Assembly (NCBI RefSeq): GCF_035581365.1
Contig: NZ_CP141590.1
Span: forward strand, 1,980,001-2,044,000
Origin: Tsuneonella sp. CC-YZS046
GTDB lineage: Bacteria > Pseudomonadota > Alphaproteobacteria > Sphingomonadales > Sphingomonadaceae
Length of the DNA: 64,000 nt
Reading direction: 5' to 3'
Positions 26,356-34,715 of this stretch are shown here, in pieces (position 1 is the first letter of the stretch; each line of letters opens with the position of its first letter). The translations under genes were made by a program, and so were the position numbers. Under the pieces are notes generated by a model. The model saw only the letters and a list, made by a program, of their open reading frames with translations, made no database searches and had not been told where the DNA came from.

Positions 26356-27852
26356 ATGATGTCGATGAACCTCATCATCACCATTGACCGTAATGACGAG
26401 CGATCCTTGCAGGTTCAGCTCTACGAGGAGTTGCGCGACCAGATCCTGAAGGGAAGCCTGCCCGCCGGCAAACGCCTGCCTTCGACGCGCGGCATGTCCG
26501 AGCAGTTAGGCATCGCCCGCAATACCGTGGTCCTCGCCTATGAGCGGCTTGCCGCCGAGGACTATATCACCTCGCGCGCCAAGGCCGGCATATTCGTCAA
26601 TGACAGATTGCCGGATGCAACCGTGCTGCTGCGCAACGGCCATGTCACGGCGCAGCCTGTCCGCAAGAGGCTTCGCCTCGGCAAGAATCCCAGCTTCACC
26701 GGCCGTTCGCCGCATCTCTGGCATGAAAAGCGTTCCCGGCCGCAATTCGATTTCTTTGTCGGGCGACCCCATCCTGACAGCTTCCCGACCAGCTTCTGGC
26801 AGCGCACGGTGGCAAAGCATCTGGCCTATGCCCATGGTGTGCAGACCGAATATGGCGATCCCACAGGTCTTCAGGCACTGCGTGAAGCCATTGCCGGGCA
26901 TCTCAATGAAACCCGTGGCATCAGCCCCGGGGCCGATCAGATCATCATCACGTCAGGCATCCAGGGCGCGCTCAATCTCCTGGCGCGAATATTCCTCGCC
27001 GATACGTCCAAGGCGAGCGTCGCGGTCGAAAATCCCTGTTACCAAGGCGCCGCTTATCTCTTCGGCAGCTATGGGGCCAGCATCCGGCCAATCGATGTCG
27101 ACGAGCAAGGCATCATCGTCTCGCAACTCGAAGGTTTTATGGGCAACCTCGTCTATGTGACCCCGTCACACCAGTTTCCGACCGGCTGCACGCTCAGTCT
27201 CGACCGACGCCTGCTTCTGTTGGACTGGGCCTATCAGACGGGCAGCTACATTATCGAGGACGACTATGACAGCGACTTCCGCTATGATGGGCCGCCGCTA
27301 ACCGCGCTCGCCGGGCTCGATCGCAACGGCCATGTCATTTATCTCGGCACCTTCTCCAAATCCATCGGCGCGGGCCTGCGGATCGGCTATGCGGTGCTGC
27401 CGCGGCATCTTCTCGACCAAGCGAGGATCGTGAAGGCGCTGACCGATAATGGCGCGCCCTGGCTCGAACAGGCGGTGATGGCCGATTTCCTGAAGGAGGG
27501 CGCTTTCCTGCGTCATCTGCGACGTATCCGCCGCTCCTATATGGGCGCGCGCGACGCCGTCATCGAATCGGTCGAAAGATATTTTCCGGGCGGTGTGCTT
27601 CTAGGGCAGGAATGCGGGATGCATATGATGTGGACCCTTCCCCCGAACCTGCCGAGCGCCAGCGAGATGCACAGTCTGGGGAAAAACTGCGGCGTCGGCC
27701 TCTATCCTTTCTCCGGGGCGGCCGTGCATGAATATGGGAAGCCCGGGCGTTTTCGCGAACGATCGCTGGTGCTTGGCTATACCGGCCTCAGCCAGGATAA
27801 TATCCGCGAAGCGTTCGCCCGAGTGGCCGATCTTCTCGCCTGCAATGCCTGA
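26356..27852 (+). CDS. MocR/PdxR-family transcriptional regulator (GntR helix-turn-helix fused to an aminotransferase-like domain)
   Basis: The 498-residue protein has a GntR-type winged helix in residues 12-80 (QVQLYEELRDQILKGSLPAGKRLPSTRGMSEQLGIARNTV) followed by a fold-type I aminotransferase-like domain from about residue 120. The domain retains the PLP lysine, Lys335 in YLGTFSKSIGAGLRIGY, and the DDYDSDFRY motif. MocR proteins sense PLP-linked amines or amino acids and usually bind direct repeats. The four direct-repeat operators of this cluster fit that expectation. ATGs at 26359 and 26365 are alternative starts. Confidence 0.93.
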   Translation: MMSMNLIITIDRNDERSLQVQLYEELRDQILKGSLPAGKRLPSTRGMSEQLGIARNTVVLAYERLAAEDYITSRAKAGIFVNDRLPDATVLLRNGHVTAQPVRKRLRLGKNPSFTGRSPHLWHEKRSRPQFDFFVGRPHPDSFPTSFWQRTVAKHLAYAHGVQTEYGDPTGLQALREAIAGHLNETRGISPGADQIIITSGIQGALNLLARIFLADTSKASVAVENPCYQGAAYLFGSYGASIRPIDVDEQGIIVSQLEGFMGNLVYVTPSHQFPTGCTLSLDRRLLLLDWAYQTGSYIIEDDYDSDFRYDGPPLTALAGLDRNGHVIYLGTFSKSIGAGLRIGYAVLPRHLLDQARIVKALTDNGAPWLEQAVMADFLKEGAFLRHLRRIRRSYMGARDAVIESVERYFPGGVLLGQECGMHMMWTLPPNLPSASEMHSLGKNCGVGLYPFSGAAVHEYGKPGRFRERSLVLGYTGLSQDNIREAFARVADLLACNA

Positions 27853-27865
27853 TGGGGCAGCCCGA

Positions 27866-27899
27866 CTGGCACCATCAAGAAGCGCTTCCATGGCCCTAG
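27866..27899 (+). promoter_or_regulatory. Putative MocR operator D (aldehyde dehydrogenase promoter)
   Basis: CTGGCACCAT is followed after 14 bases by ATGGCCCTAG on the plus strand, 112 bases upstream of the aldehyde dehydrogenase start and just after the MocR gene stop. Confidence 0.7.
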
Positions 27900-28011
27900 G
27901 TGCGCGACAGTTCTGCCTTTAGCGTCCCGCGATACCAGGAGCGCTCCTGGGCCAGTCGCTGCCTTGGCGAAAACGTCCAGGCGACCGGGGACAAGCACGT
28001 GGGAGGATGCA

Positions 28012-29414
28012 ATGGCTGAATATAAGCTGCTGATCGATGGCAGGCTGGTCGACGGTGCAGCCGTCATGGATGTTATCAACCCGGCAACCGAGGAGGTGTT
28101 GGCATCTTGTCCCCGCGCATCCGCCGAGCAACTTGACGCGGCTGTTGCGGCTGCGAAGGCGGCCTTTCCAGCCTGGGCACGGACGCCTGTAGCGGAGCGG
28201 CGCGCAATGATTCTCAGGCTTGCCGACGGCATCGATGTGCATACCGAGGAACTGGCGGGGCTGTTGACGCAGGAGCAGGGCAAGCCGCTTGACGAGGCAA
28301 GCGCCGAGATCGCCTATAGCGCCGCTTTCATCCGGCAAATGGCCGGCCATGACCTGCCTGTCGAACTCCTTGAGGACAGTGACAACCGGCGCGTCGAGGT
28401 CCATCGGCGCCCGCTCGGCGTCGTAGGCGCGATCATCCCCTGGAATTTCCCGGTCCTGCTCATCGCCTTCAAGCTGCCCTTCGCGCTGCTGGCCGGCAAT
28501 ACGCTGGTGGTGAAGCCCGCGCCCACGACGCCGCTATCCACCCTGCGCCTGGGTGAATTGATGGCCGGGATATTTCCAGCAGGGGTGGTCAACATCGTCA
28601 CCGACCAGAATGATCTCGGCGGCCGGCTCACGGCGCATCCCGGCATCGCGAAGATCAGCTTTACCGGCTCCACCGAGACGGGCCGCAAGGTGATGGCCAG
28701 CGCGGCCGCCTCGATCAAGCGCCTCACGCTGGAACTGGGCGGCAATGACGCCGCGATTGTGCTTCCGGACGCGGATCCGGCCAAGGTGGCGCCGGGCATC
28801 TTCGGCAGTGCATTCCTCAACGCGGGGCAGGTGTGCGTTGCAATCAAGCGAGTCTATGCCCATGCCGACATCTATGACGCGCTCTGCGCGGAACTTGCGC
28901 GTCTGGCCGAAGAGGCGGTGGTCGATGACGGCCTGAAGCAAGGCGCCCAGATCGGGCCGCTGCAGAACAAGGCGCAATATGAGAAGGTGAGAGCACTGAT
29001 CGAAGAGGCGCGCGCGGATGGGACCATTATCGCCGGCGGAGAGATACCCGACCGGCCGGGCTATTTCATTCGGCCGACCATAGTGCGCGATATCGCAGAT
29101 GGCACGCGACTCGTCGACGAAGAACAGTTCGGCCCTGTTCTGCCAGTGATCCGCTATGACGATCCAGAGGATGCGCTGGCGCGCGCCAACTCCTCGGACA
29201 TGGGGTTGGGCGGCTCCATCTGGTCGAACGACCGCGAGACGGCGCATGATCTCGCGACGCGCATGGAAGCGGGCACGGTATGGACAAGCATCTCGATTTC
29301 GGACCGACCATGCCGTTTGGCGGCGCCAAGCAATCTGGTCTCGGCGTTGAGTTCGCCCAAGAGGGCCTGCACGAATTCACGCAGGTCCATGTGATTAATG
29401 AGGCGAAAGTCTGA
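28012..29414 (+). pseudogene. Aldehyde dehydrogenase (NAD(P)+-dependent) with a C-terminal frameshift
   Basis: Residues 1 to about 423 form a normal ALDH: the NAD-binding PWNFPVLLIAFKLPFALLAGNTLVVKPA, the general base Glu241 in LTLELGG and the nucleophile Cys275 in NAGQVCV. At about 29281-29286 the frame breaks. The original frame runs on for 37 residues of nonsense to 29394. The +2 frame continues with the true family ending, KHLDFGPTMPFGGAKQSGLG through HVINEAKV, to a TGA at 29414. A loss of about four bases at TGG-ACAAG explains this. The start ATG has a GGGAGG ribosome site. It may be an inactive gene or a sequencing error. It would oxidise the aldehyde of the MocR-controlled pathway. Confidence 0.85.
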
Positions 29415-29819
29415 AGTTCAATCTACGGCTTCCTGCAATCCCGCCAATTCATAGCCGAGCTTGCTAGTGTTCAGGCAAGCCATCTAATCATCTGCACGAT
29501 CGCCACCAAGGCTTACATTGAGGATGTGACCTCCGAGCTCCTAACACGCAAAACCTGACTAAGTAGTGCTAGTGGGCCCAGGGCCATTAAATGACTTGCG
29601 AGTATGTTGCTGGGTCCCAATGGGAATCCGAGCCACCTTAGCCAATCGCATCAGCAGTCGGCTTGCCGTGCTTCGACGATGGTCGTCTTGTCGCTGTTGT
29701 TCGGCTCCATCAGAGGCATTGATAAGGCGAGGGTAACAAGTCAAAGTCCTAGCAATATCCTGATCCGTCCGCTCGGAATCTGCCGAAACTCCGCGATTTT
29801 TATGAGCCGTATCCTTATT
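29415..29819. other. Gap with no recognisable gene
   Basis: These 405 bases between the broken aldehyde dehydrogenase and the Rhs remnant hold no frame with a family signature, no RNA gene and no clear repeat. They look like decayed or intergenic sequence. Confidence 0.5.
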
Positions 29820-30093
29820 CCCAATCGGATTGGTCCAGATGAACCGGCCCAGATTGGAACTGCCCGGAATGCCGTATTCGTCATAGGTGTTGATCTGCAC
29901 GATGGCGCCCGCACTGTCGCTCCCCGCCGCGCTCGTCCACCTGCAGCCAGCGCCGGTTCGTCGTCCCCGAACCCTCGCAGCACACCATAACCTCATCAAT
30001 CCCCGGCCCAGGCACATAGTGGTTCAGCACCGTACCACCCGGATTGGACACCTCCGCTATCAGGTCCGGACCGGAGTAAGCCCACTCCACCAC
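29820..30093 (-). pseudogene. Remnant of an Rhs-repeat core domain protein
   Basis: Two minus-strand frames together spell an Rhs core ending. The first gives PGGTVLNHYVPGPGIDEVMV and GSGTTNRRWLQVDERG. After a frameshift near 29925 the second gives AGAIVQINTYDEYGIPGSSN and then LGRFIWT. This matches the conserved YDEYG/GIPG/LGRF block at the junction of Rhs cores and their toxin tips. No start, no long repeat region and no toxin domain remain, so only a fragment of a polymorphic-toxin or Rhs gene is left. Confidence 0.75.
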
Positions 30094-30161
30094 CTGTGCC
30101 TCAATGTGGTGAAGGAGTAGCGGTGATAGCTTTGACTGAAAAGACGGACGGCGGGTGGTGC

Positions 30162-30860
30162 TTATTTCAGAATAACCTGCTCCACTGAAACTCCAGCACC
30201 TTCAGCGGCCTTAAGAAAGCTGACGACGCATTGCGCCACAGTTGCCTGTGCTAACTCGCCAGCATCCCGAATCCCTTGCACGGCAGAAGGGCGCATGTCT
30301 CCGTTAAGCACCGTCAGGATGGAGCAAAGGACATTTGGCACCAGATTGGCATCAGCGCAAACCTCTATCGCTTCATCAAATGCATCTCTTTCCGACCTGC
30401 TCAAACTCTTGGATGGCTTAACTTTTTGCATTGCCCAATACGACTTCCTGCAAGCCTCCCGTGCCTCTTGAACCGGGCGATAAGCGGCGTAATGATCGTT
30501 CCAATTCAACTTAGAGACGATATCAGCCCGCCTTGAGCAATCTTTCTCGGCATCGACAATTTTACTCCAAAGGGCAGATATTTCGTTCTCCCGTGTCTTT
30601 TGTTTTTTCGCCTTGGCTTGTGCAGCTTGTTCCTTTTCCTTTCGTTCCGCCTCGGCCTCCGCTTTCGCCGCTTGTTCCGGGCGCGCCCTCTCCTCTGGCG
30701 TGGGCTTTGGTGCAGCGATCCCCCCGCCCACAAGGGATACAATGAACACAGCAAACGAAATTGCCGCTATCCGCCTCCGGCTAGGGGTTTCCTGCTGACC
30801 AAAGCGAAAGGTCGATGGCTCAATGAGCCCAGCAATCCCGCCAATGATTGCAGTCAACAA
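30162..30860 (-). CDS. Hypothetical membrane protein with a charged coiled-coil segment
   Basis: The frame encodes about 232 residues: a hydrophobic N terminus (AIIGGIAGL), a clear membrane helix at residues 31-50 (IAAISFAVFIVSLVGGGIAA), a Glu/Lys/Ala-rich likely coiled coil at 55-95, and a Cys-containing helical C-terminal domain. I do not recognise the family. No ATG fits, so a TTG at 30860 is the most likely start. Codon use and base composition are more AT-rich than in the core genes, in line with acquired DNA. It is flanked by an Rhs remnant and a structured element. Confidence 0.55.
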   Translation of the reverse strand: MLTAIIGGIAGLIEPSTFRFGQQETPSRRRIAAISFAVFIVSLVGGGIAAPKPTPEERARPEQAAKAEAEAERKEKEQAAQAKAKKQKTRENEISALWSKIVDAEKDCSRRADIVSKLNWNDHYAAYRPVQEAREACRKSYWAMQKVKPSKSLSRSERDAFDEAIEVCADANLVPNVLCSILTVLNGDMRPSAVQGIRDAGELAQATVAQCVVSFLKAAEGAGVSVEQVILK

Positions 30861-30918
30861 CCCGAGCGCGAATAATATTACCAGTAAGTCTGCATGTGCC
30901 CCTCACAAACTGAATTAA

Positions 30919-31059
30919 GGGGCACCGGGCGAGCCGGGTGTTCAGAACCCTGCACTGTCACAGGGCGCCGCCACCTTTAGGCGGACCCTGGACATGCGTG
31001 ACGGCCACCCGGCCGAGTATATCTCGACCGGCGACAGTGTTCCGAGGTTCTGACGCCCC
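30919..31059. ncRNA. Multi-branched structured RNA-like element of unknown class
   Basis: The stretch folds on paper into a closed multi-stem structure. GGGGC (30919-30923) pairs with GCCCC (31055-31059), TTCAGAACC (30941-30949) with GGTTCTGA(C) (31046-31054) and CACTGTC (30953-30959) with GACAGTG (31033-31039). Inside are two hairpins: CAGGG-CCGCC against GGCGG-CCCTG (30961-30990) and CCGG-CGAG against CTCG-CCGG (31009-31031). The coding strand is not determined. On the plus strand it would be a leader about 160 bases upstream of the hydrolase gene; on the minus strand it would precede the hypothetical gene. Confidence 0.6.
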
Positions 31060-31220
31060 ACCCTCGCTCTTTCCTCAAGGGCAGGGACAGCTAGCTCCAT
31101 CTTGATGAGAGAAGCAAGCCTTCAGTTTGAAGGGTGTTCAGTCTGGCTGGCAGGTTATATGCTATCTGCCTGAGGCTCGCTGAGCCGACAAATATCACTA
31201 TGGGACAGGAGAATGCCTAG

Positions 31221-32285
31221 ATGGAAAATCGTGACGGAGAAATTCGGGAGAAATATCAAAGGTTGCCGCGTGGGGGTCTTTCCTATCTGGAAAGCGGTCC
31301 AGCAGACGGTCCTATCCTGATTTTCGTTCACGGGTGGCCTTCGCTTGCTTTATTGTTCCGCAAGCAATTGCCTGTTTTTGGTCAATTGGGTTTCCGCACC
31401 ATCGCGATCGATCTGCCTGGTTTCGGCCGATCAGACGTACACGACACCCACGAAGCCTATTCCATGGAGAATATCAATAAGCAGCTCTTAGAATTTCAAG
31501 ATGCTCTGGGCGCTGAGAAGGTAGTCTGGATTGGCCATGATTGGGGCAGTGTCGTAGTCTGGAGCCTCGGGGCTCATTACCCAGAGCGCTTCCATGGGCT
31601 TGTCAGCCTCAACGTGCCATACCGTATGGTTGAAATGGGCATCGAACATCTTATCAGTGTTATCGATCGCAAGATTTATGACGAGGAGGAGCATCCCAAC
31701 GGTCCTTGGGACTACATGCTTTTCTATGAAGAAAATTTCGATCGCGCGCGCAAGATATTCGACGAAAATGTTGAGGCGTTCTTTACGTTATTCCTCAGGA
31801 AACCAGATCCCGAGGATATCTCCAAGCCGACCATCACCGCCGGAGTTCGCGCACGCGGTGGCTGGTTTGGCAATGACGCGCCGCCGCCACCATCTGAACG
31901 CGATAATGATATCGTCAGCGAGAAAGTTCTCGCCCAGTATGTCGAAGCATACACCAGAAACGGATTTTTTGGTCCTGACTCGCTTTATATGAATAGCCAG
32001 GCCAATGCAGAATATACAAAGCGCGCGGTCAATGGCGGCAGGCTCGACATGCCCGTCCTGTACTTCTCCGCAGAGTACGATGCCTGGTGCGATACCGTTC
32101 GCAACCCGCCATTGGGCAAGGAGATGCGAGAGAAAATTGCTAACCTCACCGCCGTTTCGATTCCGACGGGCCATTGGAGTGCGCCTCAGGAGCCCACAAA
32201 GGTAAACAGTGCTTTGGCGCAATGGCTGATCGCCGAAGCGAAAATCTGGCCGACATTACCTAAGCCAGATTGGAAACCGCTTTAA
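31221..32285 (+). CDS. Alpha/beta hydrolase, epoxide hydrolase / haloalkane dehalogenase-like
   Basis: The 354-residue hydrolase contains the oxyanion motif FVHGWPSLALLF, the PGFGRSD loop and the nucleophile elbow WIGHDWGSVV, with Asp as nucleophile, typical of epoxide hydrolases and dehalogenases. The segment ending AVSIPTGHWSAPQEP carries the catalytic His. A large cap domain lies between. The start ATG has an AGGAG site ten bases upstream. The gene is AT-richer than the core. Substrates of this family are xenobiotic or lipid epoxides and halides; the actual one is not known. Confidence 0.85.
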   Translation: MENRDGEIREKYQRLPRGGLSYLESGPADGPILIFVHGWPSLALLFRKQLPVFGQLGFRTIAIDLPGFGRSDVHDTHEAYSMENINKQLLEFQDALGAEKVVWIGHDWGSVVVWSLGAHYPERFHGLVSLNVPYRMVEMGIEHLISVIDRKIYDEEEHPNGPWDYMLFYEENFDRARKIFDENVEAFFTLFLRKPDPEDISKPTITAGVRARGGWFGNDAPPPPSERDNDIVSEKVLAQYVEAYTRNGFFGPDSLYMNSQANAEYTKRAVNGGRLDMPVLYFSAEYDAWCDTVRNPPLGKEMREKIANLTAVSIPTGHWSAPQEPTKVNSALAQWLIAEAKIWPTLPKPDWKPL

Positions 32286-32499
32286 ATATTGCTGGGTTGA
32301 GCCGGTATGCTGTGCATCAAATGCATACCGGCTCTCTGCCGGGGCAAATGCACCCGGGGAAGCAACGCCCTGACACGCTCCCTTGAAGTGTCACCGATCT
32401 TGAGTAGAGTCCGGCACCAAGAAGTCGGATGGGTTGTGCTTTAACTGCCTTAAAGTCTTCGGATCTTTCTTTTGTTCATAAATAGAAGGTTGAAATAAA

Positions 32500-33321
32500 A
32501 TGGGATATCTAAATGGAAAGGTGGCAATCGTCACCGGGGGTGTTGGGCGTATTGGGGTAGGCATTGCACGGTGTCTTATTGCTGAAGGTGCCACCGTAGC
32601 GATTTTGGACCTTGATCAAGCGCTATCCGAGAAAACGGCGACGGAATTAGGAAACGGATCGATCGGCATAGGCGCCGATTCCTCCGAAGAAGCGCAAATG
32701 ACGGCAGCAACGGCGGAGGTTGTGGAAAGACTGGGCGGTCTCGACATTATGGTCAACACCGCAGGCGGTGCCGGGACGGACCCTGAGGACATGGGAACGG
32801 GCGCTCCCTTTTCCAACGTCACGCAACGAGGTTGGGACTTCCAACTTCAGAGCAATCTGCGCACCACTTTTGCGGGCTGCAAAGCGGCCATTCCACATAT
32901 TCAGGCGCGCGGCGGGGGCTCCATCATCAACTTCTCCTCGATCGCGGGTGTGCTCGCCATGCCAGGAATCCCCGCATATGCCGCCGCCAAGGCCGGGGTA
33001 ATTAGCTTGACCAAGAGCTTGGCCCTCGAATTGGGGGCGAGCAAGATCCGCGTCAACGCCATTTGTCCAGGCATGGTCTGGACTGCGGGCTGGGAGCGGC
33101 TTGCGGCAATGATGGCGGAAGGAAAGCCCGAGTTTAAAGGCATGGCGCCAAGGGATATTTTTCTCGACTATGTCGTCAAAAACACACCGATGGGATGCGA
33201 ACAGACGCCAGGCGATTTTGGGCAACTGATCACGTTCCTTGCCGGCCCAGGCGGCGCCAACATTACCGGCAATGTTATTAAGCTCGATGGCGGTATCACG
33301 CTTCAGTGTATGCCGATTTAA
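32500..33321 (+). CDS. Short-chain dehydrogenase/reductase (SDR family)
   Basis: The 273-residue SDR shows the cofactor loop TGGVGRIGVGIA, Asp in ILDLDQ suggesting NAD preference, NTAGGAG, the catalytic Ser in INFSSIAG, YAAAKAG with Tyr and Lys four residues apart, and VNAICPGMV. The end, GGANITGNVIKLDGGITL, is the usual SDR ending. It has an AGAAGG ribosome site. The 214-base spacer after the hydrolase gene contains no gene, so the two may be separate units. Its stop codon overlaps the end of the integrase remnant on the other strand. Confidence 0.9.
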   Translation: MGYLNGKVAIVTGGVGRIGVGIARCLIAEGATVAILDLDQALSEKTATELGNGSIGIGADSSEEAQMTAATAEVVERLGGLDIMVNTAGGAGTDPEDMGTGAPFSNVTQRGWDFQLQSNLRTTFAGCKAAIPHIQARGGGSIINFSSIAGVLAMPGIPAYAAAKAGVISLTKSLALELGASKIRVNAICPGMVWTAGWERLAAMMAEGKPEFKGMAPRDIFLDYVVKNTPMGCEQTPGDFGQLITFLAGPGGANITGNVIKLDGGITLQCMPI

Positions 33322-33554
33322 TCTTTAACGAGGAGCGAACGGGCCTCATCTCTCTGCTCACGTGCATCTGCAAGACTAACTTCAGGATATGCGCCGAAGG
33401 ACAGCCTCTTCTCCCTACCGTCGATACGATACTTAAGTCGCCAAAGCTTTCCACCAGCCGGGCTGATCTCGAAATAGAGCCCTTTGGAGTCGCTAAGCTT
33501 GTACGGCTTTTCCTTTGGCTTCGCCGCTTTGATCGTTCTGTCCGTGAGAGTCAT
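33318..33554 (-). pseudogene. Truncated tyrosine-type integrase (N-terminal arm-binding domain only)
   Basis: The 78-residue product begins MTLTDRTIKAAKPKEKPYKL and continues SDSKGLYFEISPAGGKLW, RLKYRIDG and KRLSFGAYPEVSLADAREQRDEAR. This is the DUF4102 arm-type DNA-binding domain of P4-like integrases. The frame then hits a stop at 33318, next to the SDR stop, and the core-binding and catalytic domains (about 300 residues) are missing. The position just downstream of a tRNA-Gly in the same direction is classic for an integrated island, so this is the scar of its integrase. Confidence 0.85.
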
Positions 33555-33606
33555 TTGGGGGCATTTTCCTTTGCCGCTTTTGCCAGGCCCCGTAAATGCC
33601 CCCAAA
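33554..33606. promoter_or_regulatory. Inverted repeat at the integrase start
   Basis: TTTGGGGGCATTT (33554-33566) and AAATGCCCCCAAA (33594-33606) form a perfect 13-base inverted repeat with a 27-base spacer, overlapping the integrase start codon. It probably binds integrase or an excisionase for autoregulation or recombination. Confidence 0.65.
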
Positions 33607-33695
33607 TTACACTGGCTTTCACCGGAACTCATGGACACGACTCGGAAGCAAAAATCCGCATTACACGCAGATTTCTGCCGTTCTATAGACTTTAA

Positions 33696-33766
<71 letters not shown>

Positions 33767-33980
33767 TCGGCACAGTCCGCTTGCCACCATCTCCGTAAAT
33801 TCGTCAACCGCCATTAATGGGGGCGCAGAGGCTTTCCGCCCTTGCGAGAGTGCGATTGCAGGGCCAGCGGGCTTCAGCTTTCCTTTTGCGGTCAGGCTGA
33901 TACAAGATCGTGCGGCCGGGAATGGCCATCTGCAGCGAAAGTCCGCTTTTGGCCGCGAGCGGGCGCAAGGAACTCGACGG

Positions 33981-34610
33981 ATGAGCCAGCGTTCCGACAC
34001 CATGCGACAACAGGCATTTCTCACCGCCCTTTCCCTGGCCCTCGTTCTTGGCGCCTGCTCGCAAGGCGCGAAGGAGCCGGAAGGCGAAACATCCGGCGAT
34101 GCGGTGGAGCAGGGCGGAACCGTGCCTTCCGGCGCCACTCAAGCGGAGCCAACGCAGGCCCAGGCTACCCCGGCTTCGGCCAGGGTTCTCGGACTGGAAG
34201 GGCTTGGCGAGTTGCGGATCGGCCAGCCCGTGCCCAAGGGTGGTTCCTGGGCGGAGCGCGGCGCGCAGACCGGCGACGAATGCCGCACGGTCAGTTCGCC
34301 GGACTATCCCGGCGTCTATGCGATCGTCGAAGGCGGCAAGGTGCAGCGCATCACGGTGGGCCAGCGTTCGGACGTGAAGCTGGTCGAAGGGACCGGCGTC
34401 GGCTCCACCGAGCAGGACGTGAAGAAGTGGTTCGCCGGCTTCCGCGAGGAACCCCACAAATACGAGGACAAGCCGGCGAAATATCTGACCGCGCCCAATG
34501 CGGCCAGCGGCGATCCGGCGTTGCGCTTCGAGATCGGCAAGGACGGCAAGGTCAGCCTGATCCACGTCGGCGCCATGCCGGTGCTGGCCTATGTGGAAGG
34601 CTGCGCCTGA
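33981..34610 (+). CDS. Hypothetical lipoprotein
   Basis: The 209-residue precursor has a signal peptide with lipobox VLGAC, followed by a low-complexity Glu/Gln/Thr/Ala linker and a folded domain (residues 65-209) that starts with LGLEGLGELRIGQPVPKGGSW. This kind of RIGQPV domain occurs in many sphingomonad lipoproteins of unknown function. MRQQ at 34002 is an alternative start that puts the signal peptide at the very N terminus. It is the first core gene right of the tRNA-Gly island and converges on clpX. Confidence 0.7.
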   Translation: MSQRSDTMRQQAFLTALSLALVLGACSQGAKEPEGETSGDAVEQGGTVPSGATQAEPTQAQATPASARVLGLEGLGELRIGQPVPKGGSWAERGAQTGDECRTVSSPDYPGVYAIVEGGKVQRITVGQRSDVKLVEGTGVGSTEQDVKKWFAGFREEPHKYEDKPAKYLTAPNAASGDPALRFEIGKDGKVSLIHVGAMPVLAYVEGCA

Positions 34611-34648
34611 GCTTTCCGATAGTCCCTGTTGCGAAAAGCCCCTGTTAC

Positions 34649-34685
34649 GAAAACGGCCCGGAACGCATCGCTGCGCGCCGGGCCG
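34649..34685 (-). terminator. Intrinsic terminator of clpX
   Basis: On the minus strand, CGGCCCGG pairs with CCGGGCCG and is followed by TTTTCG, about 31 bases after the clpX stop. The same hairpin could end the convergent lipoprotein transcript. Confidence 0.75.
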
Positions 34686-34715
34686 GATAATTGCTGAGCT
34701 GAGGAAGCCAGCCGG

